Origin: Candidatus Zhuqueibacterota bacterium
Lineage (GTDB): Bacteria > SM23-31
Length of the DNA stretch: 5,448 nucleotides
Assembly (NCBI GenBank): GCA_022562855.1
Contig: JADFON010000159.1
Coordinates: 1 to 5,448, forward strand
Reading direction: 5' to 3'
Position numbers and translations under genes: made by a program. Below the pieces are notes generated by a model. The model saw only the letters and a list, made by a program, of their open reading frames with translations, did not search any database and had not been told where the DNA came from. Of this stretch, positions 1-5,448 are shown piece after piece (positions within the stretch are counted from its first letter, which is position 1; each line of letters begins with the position of its first letter).

Positions 1-215
1 ATAACTTCATTTTTGTAAACACTTTTAATTATAAGCCGGGTGAAGGATATTTGATTGAGGTATTCGATGCCGACCGGAGAGAGTACCGCAGTTCGTTTTA
101 TATCCCATTTGATAATTACACGATAAAAAACAGGATGTTATATCATCTGAAAACAAGCCGGAACGACTTTCCGGTAATTGAAGTGTTTTCAATCAATCCG
201 AAGGTTTACCACTGA
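1..215 (+). CDS. C-terminal fragment of an unknown protein, possibly a beta-propeller blade
   Basis: An open frame enters from the left edge (first complete codon at position 3) and stops at TGA 213-215, giving 70 residues of a C-terminus. It has no start in the window. The fragment alternates hydrophobic and polar residues like beta strands. It includes GYLIEVFDADRREYRSSFYI followed by a short strand (RMLYHL) and a closing strand (FPVIEVFSI). That layout, with a 'VFD' strand, a turn and a final 'P-V-I-x-V' strand, resembles the last blade of NHL or 6-bladed beta-propeller proteins. This is pattern recall, not a search, so function is left open. The gene is convergent with csrA and 81 bp from its stop, so it probably belongs to a separate transcription unit. 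Coding status is fairly sure because the frame stays open while the other two plus frames are interrupted within it. Confidence 0.55.
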   Translation, partial: NFIFVNTFNYKPGEGYLIEVFDADRREYRSSFYIPFDNYTIKNRMLYHLKTSRNDFPVIEVFSINPKVYH

Positions 216-273
216 TTTTGTGGTGTATGGCAGTTAATCTTATTGAATATTTATTTATGATAAATGATTTCAG

Positions 274-346
274 GGAGGAGTAAGCAATGAAAAATACTAT
301 TTATCTGAGGCTTTCTTCTTTTTCCAGTTGTTGGCAATTGTTTTGA
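274..346 (+). other. Strong Shine-Dalgarno plus ATG leading to a 19-codon frame, possible gene stub
   Basis: GGAGGAG at 274-280 lies 6 nt before an ATG at 287-289, the best Shine-Dalgarno spacing in the window. The frame reads [19 protein letters not shown] and stops at TGA 344-346. From 297 on it is antisense to the 3' end of csrA, so most of the peptide is the complement of csrA coding sequence. It could be a genuine micro-ORF, the remnant start of a plus-strand gene whose body is missing, or a chance match. It follows the upstream plus-strand gene by 71 bp, a spacing that would suit a second gene of the same operon. I see no family in the peptide. Confidence 0.25.
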
Positions 347-542
347 GGTCGAGGGTTGATGTTTTTGCCGCCTGGCGGTTTTCTTCTAAAATCTTGATAT
401 AAATTTCTTCACGGTGTACAATCACATCACGGGGGGCTTCGATACCGAGACGCACCTGTCCGCCGTCCATGTTGATTATGGTCACTTTTATGTTGTTCCC
501 GATATTGATGCTCTCGCCGACTTTTCTGGTTAATACTAACAT
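297..542 (-). CDS. csrA: CsrA post-transcriptional regulator with extended C-terminus
   Basis: CsrA is a small dimeric RNA-binding protein that binds GGA motifs in mRNA leaders and usually blocks translation; in FliW-containing bacteria its main target is flagellin mRNA. The 81-residue product carries the family hallmarks in order: MLVLTRK at 1-7, VRLGIEAP at 30-37, and VHREEIY at 42-48 with the conserved RNA-contacting Arg44. It is longer than the roughly 61-residue proteobacterial form. The tail after residue 50 matches the extension seen in B. subtilis CsrA, including EEN at 53-55; Asn55 is, as I recall, a FliW-interaction position there. The last residues are lysine-rich (KKKK at 74-77). 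It lies 18 bp downstream of fliW, almost certainly in the same operon. The start is fixed by AAGGAAGGA upstream of ATG 542-540. Its ribosome binding site itself looks like a CsrA target. Confidence 0.97.
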   Translation of the reverse strand: MLVLTRKVGESINIGNNIKVTIINMDGGQVRLGIEAPRDVIVHREEIYIKILEENRQAAKTSTLDLKTIANNWKKKKASDK

Positions 543-560
543 TATTCCTTCCTTGGAGTG
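543..560 (-). promoter_or_regulatory. csrA ribosome binding site with overlapping CsrA-like GGA motifs
   Basis: The fliW-csrA gap reads CACTCCAAGGAAGGAATA on the minus strand, directly followed by the csrA ATG. It contains two GGA triplets (552-550 and 548-546). The first sits in CAAGGA (555-550), which fits the CARGGA core of the published CsrA SELEX consensus, and both overlap the Shine-Dalgarno sequence. The ribosome binding role is well supported. Direct CsrA binding and autorepression is inference, and no clear hairpin presents the motif in its loop. Confidence 0.5.
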
Positions 561-998
561 TTAATCTCTTATAAAATCATGACTCGTTAAATAGCGTTCG
601 TCCGCTAAGACGATCTGCTGTCCTAACCGTTTCTTCTGGTTGATAATTATTGGACCCTTCAGATTTGCCGACGCTCTTTTGAATTCCGGACGAATGGTCA
701 CGATCGCATACATCAGCAAATCTCTATCTTCAAATTCCCCGATATTATATGCTTCCGCTTTTGAAATTTTCGGTTCATAATCTTCAAGAACGAGGATCGG
801 GCTGATAATCGGAAAGCTGATATCCGGGTCGTCAATACTAAGCAGCCATTGAAACGGTTCATATTCAGGAAGATTGATTATCGCAAATTGGATGAGATCT
901 TCAAATCCGATCAATCCTTCCGGAAATGTGGTGATTTTATCCGGGTCAATGGTAAGATTGCCAAGCTGGGAATTGGTAACAGTGAATGTTTTACTCAT
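561..998 (-). CDS. fliW: FliW, flagellar assembly factor and CsrA antagonist
   Basis: FliW binds CsrA and relieves its repression of flagellin translation. Free flagellin sequesters FliW, so flagellin synthesis follows export (the partner switch described in B. subtilis). The 145-residue product is the usual family length and shows the family signatures: FPEGLIGFED at 25-34, PFQWLLSIDDPDISFPI at 48-64, and ANLKGPIIINQKKRLGQQIV at 111-130. It is encoded just upstream of csrA, the classic pairing. ATG 998-996 is chosen because it is the only Met near the conserved N-terminus. It has no Shine-Dalgarno sequence and is preceded by an almost pure U leader. The gene is separated from flgL by 124 bp, unlike the roughly 20 bp gaps elsewhere in the cluster, so fliW-csrA may be regulated separately from flgKL. 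Confidence 0.95.
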   Translation of the reverse strand: MSKTFTVTNSQLGNLTIDPDKITTFPEGLIGFEDLIQFAIINLPEYEPFQWLLSIDDPDISFPIISPILVLEDYEPKISKAEAYNIGEFEDRDLLMYAIVTIRPEFKRASANLKGPIIINQKKRLGQQIVLADERYLTSHDFIRD

Positions 999-1042
999 AA
1001 AAAAAGATAAAAAAAAAATACCCTTAATTCAAGTGAAATTAA
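999..1042 (-). promoter_or_regulatory. fliW leader: AT-only hairpin followed by U10 and U7 tracts, no SD
   Basis: On the minus strand a 6-7 bp inverted repeat (1042-1024; stem TTAATT with AATTAA, loop of 5-7 nt) is followed by GGGUA, then U10 (1018-1009), AUC and U7 (1005-999) running straight into the fliW ATG. The shape recalls an intrinsic terminator, but the stem has no G-C pair, so termination is probably weak or absent. The U-rich stretch could instead serve as an S1-protein type ribosome entry site in place of a Shine-Dalgarno sequence. Both roles are inference; the sequence structure itself is plain. Confidence 0.35.
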
Positions 1043-1122
1043 TTTTAGATAGATAGAAGACTGAGCACCAGATGCGCTTTCTTGCTATTAACCTGACAGA
1101 TGTTGATATTCCGAAGAATGTT
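1043..1122 (-). other. Untranslated flgL-fliW spacer, possible promoter region
   Basis: This is the remainder of the 124 bp flgL-fliW gap. It contains a small imperfect hairpin (1078-1064, AGCGC pairing with GTGCT through one G-U pair), a short TCTA repeat, and TAAAAT at 1047-1042, which matches a sigma-70 -10 box at five of six positions. No convincing -35 box lies 16-18 bp upstream, so I do not call a promoter. I see no sigma-28 type GCCGATAA element here. No coding frame worth reporting is present. Confidence 0.3.
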
Positions 1123-2046
1123 TTATACTACTCCAAGGAAATCGAGCAAGCTTGGAGCGATCACCCTGGCGCCGGCGCTGAGTGCGGAATTAAGTGCGTT
1201 TTCCTCTGCTTTAAAATTGACAAAAGTAGTGGCAAAATCGGTGTCCTCGAGATTGGATAAAGCTGCCCTGACTTCAATATTTTGTGTAATAAACCTGTCG
1301 TCGTTGAATTGGACAAGCTGTTTACGCGTACCGATTTTCAGAAATGACTTTAGAATCTGTTCTATCGAAATTGATACATCCTCTATTTTCCCGTTTATTG
1401 CAGTAGTATCGTCTTCTATCATAAATTTTTTCAAATCAAAAATCATCTGGAATATGTCAACGCCACCACCGGCTGATTGGTCGAATACTTCTAATCCTGT
1501 CACGTTCACCGCAATAGTCGTCTGCTCGTTGATTTTCCGGTTAATTTTACCGTTGTTACCCCGGTATTCGACAATCTTGTCATCAAGTGAGAATCTCAAT
1601 ACGTTTTCATTCAGTGTAAACGGTTTATTCAGTGTTTCGGTACCCCCAAATATGTATTTTCCGTTGAATTTGGAATTCGCTATTTCCAGCAAATTATCGA
1701 GTGTAAACTGCAACTGCTCTGCAATGCTGCTCCGAACTGTTATCGTATCCGATGCGCCTTCCAAAGTCAATTCCTTTACCTGAATGAGAACATCATAAAT
1801 CTGGTTAAGCGCTTCTTCCTGAACAGAAAGCTGCGTAATACTATCTTGTATATTATTCTGAAATTGGAAATTGCTTTCCAATATCGACCGGAGTTTCATC
1901 GCATTCGACATTGCCTCCGGGTCATCAGAGGGTCTGTTTATTCTTTTGCCGGTCGCCAATTGCTCTTGCAAATCATTCATTCTTTCCCGGCTTCTATTCA
2001 GGTTAGAGATAACGGTTCTATACCGGAATGTGTCAGTTATTCTCAT
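1123..2046 (-). CDS. flgL: FlgL, hook-filament junction protein (HAP3)
   Basis: FlgL is the second junction protein, exported through the flagellar type III apparatus and placed between FlgK and the flagellin filament. The 307-residue product has the flagellin-like N-terminal helical region, with MRITDTFRYR at 1-10 and the signature ATGKRINRPSDDPEAM at 31-46, and the flagellin-type C-terminal helix ending ALNSALSAGARVIAPSLLDF. A variable middle region rich in Asn and Ile lies between them, as usual for HAP3, and total length is normal. The gene starts 23 bp after flgK, with a weak AGGAA about 10 nt before ATG 2046-2044. It is probably cotranscribed with flgN and flgK, and FlgN is the expected chaperone of its C-terminus. 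Nothing is truncated or unusual. Confidence 0.96.
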   Translation of the reverse strand: MRITDTFRYRTVISNLNRSRERMNDLQEQLATGKRINRPSDDPEAMSNAMKLRSILESNFQFQNNIQDSITQLSVQEEALNQIYDVLIQVKELTLEGASDTITVRSSIAEQLQFTLDNLLEIANSKFNGKYIFGGTETLNKPFTLNENVLRFSLDDKIVEYRGNNGKINRKINEQTTIAVNVTGLEVFDQSAGGGVDIFQMIFDLKKFMIEDDTTAINGKIEDVSISIEQILKSFLKIGTRKQLVQFNDDRFITQNIEVRAALSNLEDTDFATTFVNFKAEENALNSALSAGARVIAPSLLDFLGVV

Positions 2047-2069
2047 GATTACTGTTCCTATTTCATATC

Positions 2070-3503
2070 TTACATATTAATCAAGGTTTCGAACATCTGA
2101 TCGACTGTCGTAATGATCTTTGCACCTGCCTGGAAACCTCGCTGAAACTTTATCAAATTGATGAATTCCTCGTCAAGGCTTACACCCGAAACAGAGTCTC
2201 TGAAATTCTTAAATTGCTGTATTAACAGATCTTCATTAGTAACATTATCGTGAGCTTTTTTGGCTTCTATTCCGATTTCACTTACAATTTCATTAAATGA
2301 GTCTAATAAGGATTTCGTCCCTTTAGCCAGTATTAGAGCTTGTTTGAGGTCTGCAATTTGTATTGCAATATTATTGTCTCCCGGCGATCCGGTTGTTTTT
2401 ACCTCACCATTCTCTTGTAGAATATCTATTCTTGAAGCCGCGGCGATATTTGCCACATCGGCTTTTATTGCAAAGGAGATATTTATATTACTCGAGCTGT
2501 CACCTTCAAAAAAATCGTTATCTTTCGGAATTTCAGAGGAATTTCCCTGCAGCCCCACTCCGGCGCGGTGAACGTTGTTTACGCGGTCAATGATATTTTT
2601 TGCTAAACTGTCAAACAAATCCCGAAAATGCGGAATAATTACATTTCTCGCTTCAAGCATGCCGGCTAATTTACCGTTTTTAACAGTGAATTTCTTCCGG
2701 TTATTCTTTACGATAATATCCGATTTTAGATTCCCTTTGTCGTTTCGAACCTGCACCTCAAGCTCAAGTGGAAAGTTGGATGAGACAAGGGTTTGTTCTG
2801 AAGCTGCAACGTCGACTATACCATTGCGTTTTTCAAGCGCAAATATATCCAGCAATTCCGACAAATCATCCAGCGCTCTATCACGTTCATCCCGCAGATC
2901 GTTTGCCGTGCCTTTTGCAGTACCTTCGAGAGAAACAATTTGCGAATTCAATTTTGCGACTTGTCCGCTCAATCTATTCAAATTCTCTACACCTCGGCGA
3001 AGCTCGAAATCTATATCGTCACTCAGTACCCTCAACTGTTTATCCAGACGGTGAAACGCCTCAGACAATAGATTGCCGGATTCTCTTAAATTAAACCGTG
3101 TAGTGGCATTTTCGGGGTCGTTAGCCAAATTATGAAAATTATCAAAAAAACGGGACATTAATGACCTGAGACCTGTATCGGAAGGCTCGTTGATTGTGGT
3201 TTCAAGCTGGTTGTATATCCGCTCCAGAATATCGTTTCTTCCTTTTGAGTGCATTTCATTTCTGAGCTGTCTGTCGACCAGATTGTCACGGATACGGCGA
3301 ACGCCATCTATCTTCACACCCGTTCCAAATATACCTTCCGATGTGGTAATCGGGATATCGGAAACAATGGATACTTCCTGCCTGCTGTAAGACGGCGTGT
3401 TTACATTGGCGATATTGTTGGCGGTCACGTTCAAACCGGCAAGCTGTGCCCTGAGAGTCTTCCTCCCTATATCAAGCGCCGATCTTATACCAAATCCACT
3501 CAT
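2070..3503 (-). CDS. flgK: FlgK, hook-associated protein 1 (HAP1)
   Basis: FlgK forms the first ring of the junction between the hook and the filament, and is exported by the flagellar secretion system with help from FlgN. The 477-residue product carries the rod/hook/HAP N-terminal signature: LNVTANNIANVNTPSYSRQ at 24-42, following an amphipathic helix. It also has the matching C-terminal helix SLDEEFINLIKFQRGFQAGA beginning near residue 442 and ending QMFETLINM. A long helical segment around residues 85-220 and a beta-rich central region fit the family. At 477 residues it lies toward the short end of HAP1 sizes. The start is ATG 3503-3501, fixed by the N-terminal motif. No Shine-Dalgarno sequence precedes it, and it begins 20 bp after flgN, which suggests translational coupling. 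Confidence 0.97.
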   Translation of the reverse strand: MSGFGIRSALDIGRKTLRAQLAGLNVTANNIANVNTPSYSRQEVSIVSDIPITTSEGIFGTGVKIDGVRRIRDNLVDRQLRNEMHSKGRNDILERIYNQLETTINEPSDTGLRSLMSRFFDNFHNLANDPENATTRFNLRESGNLLSEAFHRLDKQLRVLSDDIDFELRRGVENLNRLSGQVAKLNSQIVSLEGTAKGTANDLRDERDRALDDLSELLDIFALEKRNGIVDVAASEQTLVSSNFPLELEVQVRNDKGNLKSDIIVKNNRKKFTVKNGKLAGMLEARNVIIPHFRDLFDSLAKNIIDRVNNVHRAGVGLQGNSSEIPKDNDFFEGDSSSNINISFAIKADVANIAAASRIDILQENGEVKTTGSPGDNNIAIQIADLKQALILAKGTKSLLDSFNEIVSEIGIEAKKAHDNVTNEDLLIQQFKNFRDSVSGVSLDEEFINLIKFQRGFQAGAKIITTVDQMFETLINM

Positions 3504-3523
3504 AGGACTGCCATGCTGTCTTT
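3500..3523 (-). promoter_or_regulatory. flgN-flgK junction: SD-less start overlapped by a four-codon mini-ORF
   Basis: The 20 nt between the flgN stop and the flgK ATG contain no AGGAG-like sequence. They do contain ATG GCA GTC CTA TGA (3514-3500), whose TGA stop overlaps the flgK ATG. Such ATGA overlaps often allow ribosomes to restart. The mini-ORF also lacks a clear ribosome binding site, so a coupling role is only a possibility. Confidence 0.2.
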
Positions 3524-4036
3524 TTAAGCCTTCCAGTCAACCAGGCTGGCTGTTTGTGCCCCCGGTTTTCCCGTGTTAGTTAAGGGTGTATATAGACCTT
3601 TATCTTCCATCGCACCAAAAAACACCTGGATGTTTTTGTCAAAAAATTGCAGGGACCGGTTTATCAGGAATTTATTGCTTTTATTGAGATTTAATATTTC
3701 CTGAATAACCGATTTGAATTTTGTCTCAAGGCTGGTCAGTTCCTTTGCAAGTTCATTATTTACTCTTTGAGCAATCATAGCTATCTTGAGAAATTCGGGA
3801 GATTCGCCAAGATAAATACCGATTACATCCAGCTCCTGTAACCTCTTTTCTTCGAGCTTATTAATCGATGACATAATAGCCTGCTGTTCCAAAAGGTTTT
3901 TGTCCAGACCTTCAATGTCGATATTGACAAGAACGCTTTGTTCCTTTTTAACCAATTCATAAATATGTTTGTAGAGTTCGTATTCCTTTGTCAGGATAAC
4001 CATCAAATTACGAACATGTTTTTCTTGTGATTCCAT
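3524..4036 (-). CDS. flgN: FlgN, export chaperone for FlgK and FlgL
   Basis: FlgN-family proteins are cytoplasmic helical chaperones that bind the C-terminal helices of FlgK and FlgL and deliver them to the flagellar export gate. The 170-residue product is almost entirely predicted helix, with heptad-like spacing of Leu and Ile through about residue 135 (for example LVKKEQSVLVNIDIEGLDKN and LNLNKSNKFLINRSLQFFDK). A flexible tail, YTPLTNTGKPGAQTASLVDW, follows and resembles the Tyr-Gly-Pro rich end common in FlgN proteins. Sequence conservation in this family is low, so the call rests on length, helical pattern, the tail and the position directly upstream of flgK, as in many flagellar operons. 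ATG 4036-4034 has no good Shine-Dalgarno sequence; Met12 is a possible internal start but has none either. Confidence 0.88.
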   Translation of the reverse strand: MESQEKHVRNLMVILTKEYELYKHIYELVKKEQSVLVNIDIEGLDKNLLEQQAIMSSINKLEEKRLQELDVIGIYLGESPEFLKIAMIAQRVNNELAKELTSLETKFKSVIQEILNLNKSNKFLINRSLQFFDKNIQVFFGAMEDKGLYTPLTNTGKPGAQTASLVDWKA

Positions 4037-4131
4037 ATTTCAAGTGTTTAAAGCCTGGTTGTTTTCACTTATTCTCAGTTTGTTTTAAATAATATCTTTA
4101 GTATATATATCGTCATTTTCGAAAATTAGCT
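4037..4131 (-). promoter_or_regulatory. flgJ-flgN intergenic stretch with a candidate promoter; no flgM
   Basis: These 95 bp separate the flgJ/SLT stop from flgN. On the minus strand ATGACG (4116-4111) and TATTAT (4094-4089) are 16 bp apart. They match the sigma-70 -35 and -10 boxes at four and five of six positions, which would give a leader of about 45 nt before flgN. The region is very AT-rich, so chance matches are likely. A 12 bp perfect palindrome ATTTTCGAAAAT lies at 4115-4126. The anti-sigma gene flgM, often found at this place, is not here; the longest minus frame starting in the gap encodes 13 residues. Confidence 0.25.
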
Positions 4132-4917
4132 TTAAATTCTTTCACCGCTTCTGAACTGCTTTTGTAATTTCACCACTTTTTGAACATAGTTCTTTGTTTC
4201 TGAATAAGGCGGTATTCCGTTATACAGCTTAACCGCCCCGGGTCCGGCATTATATGACGCCAGCGCAAGTTTCAAATCACCTTTATGTTCTTTTAACTGG
4301 TTTTTCAAGTATTGAGCGCCTGCAAAAATATTTTCTCTCGGATTAAACACGTCTTTTACTCCAAGTTCCGCAGCCGTGCCATCCATTAATTGCATCAGAC
4401 CCTTTGCGCCGCTTTTTGAAACAGCATTTGGGTCCCCCCGGCTTTCCTGAACGATAACTGCTTTTAACAAATCGGGATCAATTTCATATTTTGCCGCTGC
4501 TTCATTAATCAAAGGCAGCAGTTGTTCGATACGGTCTCCTACCGTCATGCTTTTTGTATTTGAATCGGGAGAATTGACTTTTTCAATCTTAAATAGTTTC
4601 GGCTCTTCAGCCTCATTCGTTTCTTCGATCTTGTATTCATTACGGTTTTCCAAATAGTCGATTAGCATGTCGCTGAGACCGAATTTCTGGCTTGTGGCGA
4701 TCCTGTTTGCCATCTTCTCGTCAAGCATAGAGGTAAAAATATCCATACCAAAACTTTCGCTCATTAAAGAGCTTTTTGGGACTGTTTTTCTCATTTCCTG
4801 GAGCATTCGTAAAATAAAAAGCGACTCAAAACCTTGAGCAGCTTCCTTTATACCTTCTTTTCCTTTGATACCTTTCAAATTTTCAAGAGCTGTATTTGGT
4901 GCGGCAACGAGTGTCAT
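4132..4917 (-). other. flgJ: Probable native flgJ/SLT portion if the upstream join is artificial
   Basis: ATG 4917-4915 lies just before the FlgJ-type region and would give a 261-residue protein (MTLVAAPNTALENLKG at its N-terminus) with the rod-binding domain near residues 25-89 and SLT near 132-252. That is a sensible size for a stand-alone FlgJ-transglycosylase. Only a purine stretch (AAAAGAAGAAAAAAAT) precedes it, so ribosome binding is uncertain. The exact point where the foreign-looking N-terminal half ends cannot be read from this sequence; it lies somewhere in the low-complexity linker, about 4850-5055. Confidence 0.4.
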
Positions 4918-5448
4918 ATTTTTTTCTTCTTTTACTACTTGCTCCGATGGAGATACTTGTTTTGACTCCGGAGCAACCACTTTCCCAACAATCGATACTG
5001 ATTTTTCCGTATTCTCAACAATTTCTTCCGGAAATATTTGTACAAATACTTGCGGTAGCACAACGCTTCCATTTGGATATTTTAAAATTGCTTTGTCCTT
5101 TTCTTGGGCATTGAGTCCTGTTACTTTAGAAGAAAACTTAACGGATACATTCGGAAGAATGATGGTGTGTCCAGGAATAGTAAAATAAGAGCCGTTCACT
5201 TCAACTATCCACCACGATATATCCAACTCTCGATTTCCACTATTTGAAAGTGTAATAAATTCAGGGTTTGTCTCTGAAATTACAATATCTGCAGGAAGCG
5301 CCTTTACTATTATTCTGTCTGAAGTTGAATACTCGCCAGAGGAAACTTCAAGAATGACGACATACTCTCCGGGATATGTGTAGTGATGGAGTACCCGGTT
5401 TCCTTCTCGCCTTGAGCCGTCTCCAAAACTCCACAAAAATCGAGCTCC
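4132..5448 (-). CDS. flgJ: PKD-LTD / FlgJ rod-binding / SLT lytic transglycosylase fusion, 5' truncated
   Basis: The frame is open to the right edge; the four codons before TTG 5436-5434 encode GARF and continue the PKD domain, so the TTG is not the real start. Counted from that TTG codon, residues 1-47 are the end of a PKD domain (WSFGDGS, HHYTYPGEYVV). Residues 50-127 resemble a lamin-tail-like domain (ITLSNSGNRELDISWW, TIILPN, KYPNGSV). Residues 128-195 are a linker. Residues 198-262 are the FlgJ rod-binding domain (AAQGFESLFILRMLQEMR). Residues 305-425 are an SLT domain with catalytic Glu331 in QESRGDPNA, then GLMQLM and YNAGPGAV. The last two parts make a FlgJ that caps the rod and cuts peptidoglycan; enterobacterial FlgJ uses a glucosaminidase domain instead. 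The PKD/LTD half has no known place in FlgJ and looks foreign. The gene symbol applies to the C-terminal part only. The stop is TAA at 4134-4132. Confidence 0.85.
   Translation of the reverse strand, partial: GARFLWSFGDGSRREGNRVLHHYTYPGEYVVILEVSSGEYSTSDRIIVKALPADIVISETNPEFITLSNSGNRELDISWWIVEVNGSYFTIPGHTIILPNVSVKFSSKVTGLNAQEKDKAILKYPNGSVVLPQVFVQIFPEEIVENTEKSVSIVGKVVAPESKQVSPSEQVVKEEKNMTLVAAPNTALENLKGIKGKEGIKEAAQGFESLFILRMLQEMRKTVPKSSLMSESFGMDIFTSMLDEKMANRIATSQKFGLSDMLIDYLENRNEYKIEETNEAEEPKLFKIEKVNSPDSNTKSMTVGDRIEQLLPLINEAAAKYEIDPDLLKAVIVQESRGDPNAVSKSGAKGLMQLMDGTAAELGVKDVFNPRENIFAGAQYLKNQLKEHKGDLKLALASYNAGPGAVKLYNGIPPYSETKNYVQKVVKLQKQFRSGERI

Noticed and set aside
253-265. AT inverted repeat ATTTATGATAAAT as a terminator between the convergent genes
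   Set aside because: At most five A-T pairs with a three-base loop and no T run after it on either strand.
1064-1078. Hairpin AGCGC/GTGCT as an intrinsic terminator after flgL
   Set aside because: Only five pairs including one G-U, and no U run follows directly; the U tracts begin about 45 nt later.
1100-1783. Plus-strand open frame of 227 codons
   Set aside because: It is antisense to flgL, which has clear family motifs at both ends; the translated product has low-complexity Ser/Leu/Ile composition and no recognisable domain.
2575-3054. Plus-strand open frame of 159 codons, and others within 2260-3579
   Set aside because: All lie antisense to flgK, have Ser-rich shadow composition and no supported start or motif.
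4865-5188. Plus-strand open frame of 107 codons
   Set aside because: It is antisense to the linker and LTD part of the fusion gene; no motif and no ribosome binding site.
5434-5436. TTG as start codon of the fusion gene
   Set aside because: The frame continues upstream and the residues before it complete the PKD domain.
1-5448. CRISPR array, tRNA, rRNA, insertion sequence or riboswitch
   Set aside because: I saw no spaced direct repeats, tRNA-like cloverleaf, transposase motif or known aptamer pattern on either strand.

Overview
The window holds the late-assembly end of a bacterial flagellar gene cluster, all on the minus strand. Read right to left the order is flgJ/SLT, flgN, flgK, flgL, fliW, csrA. 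Apart from the flgJ part, this matches the flgN-flgK-flgL-fliW-csrA order known from Bacillus subtilis, although hag, yviE and flgM are not visible here. The host is a flagellated, moderately AT-rich bacterium that uses the FliW-CsrA switch. Several genes lack a clear Shine-Dalgarno sequence and fliW has a poly-U leader, which would fit FCB-like or other deep-branching lineages. The phylum cannot be fixed from this window.

Layout. 1-215: C-terminal end of a plus-strand gene, possibly a beta-propeller protein. 216-296: short convergent intergenic stretch ending in a strong ribosome binding site and ATG on the plus strand that leads only to a 19-codon frame. 297-542 csrA, 561-998 fliW, 999-1122 an untranslated leader with long U tracts, 1123-2046 flgL, 2070-3503 flgK, 3524-4036 flgN, 4037-4131 an intergenic stretch with a possible promoter. 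4132-5448: one long frame, open at the right edge, in which a PKD plus lamin-tail-like surface protein runs in frame into a FlgJ rod-binding domain and a lytic transglycosylase domain.

How the genes work together. The FlgJ/SLT part would open peptidoglycan and help build the rod. FlgN escorts FlgK and FlgL, the two hook-filament junction proteins, to the export gate. FliW and CsrA form the post-transcriptional switch that normally matches flagellin synthesis to export.

The most notable observation is the in-frame join of the PKD/LTD module to FlgJ. The N-terminal half looks like proteins I associate with Candidate Phyla Radiation (Parcubacteria-type) genomes, which generally lack flagella, while everything downstream is ordinary flagellar DNA. 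It is either a chimeric assembly or amplification joint or a novel flagellar fusion protein, and read-level evidence would decide. Second-tier observations are a CsrA-type CARGGA core inside the csrA ribosome binding site, the SD-less poly-U leader of fliW, and the orphan translation start at 274-289.
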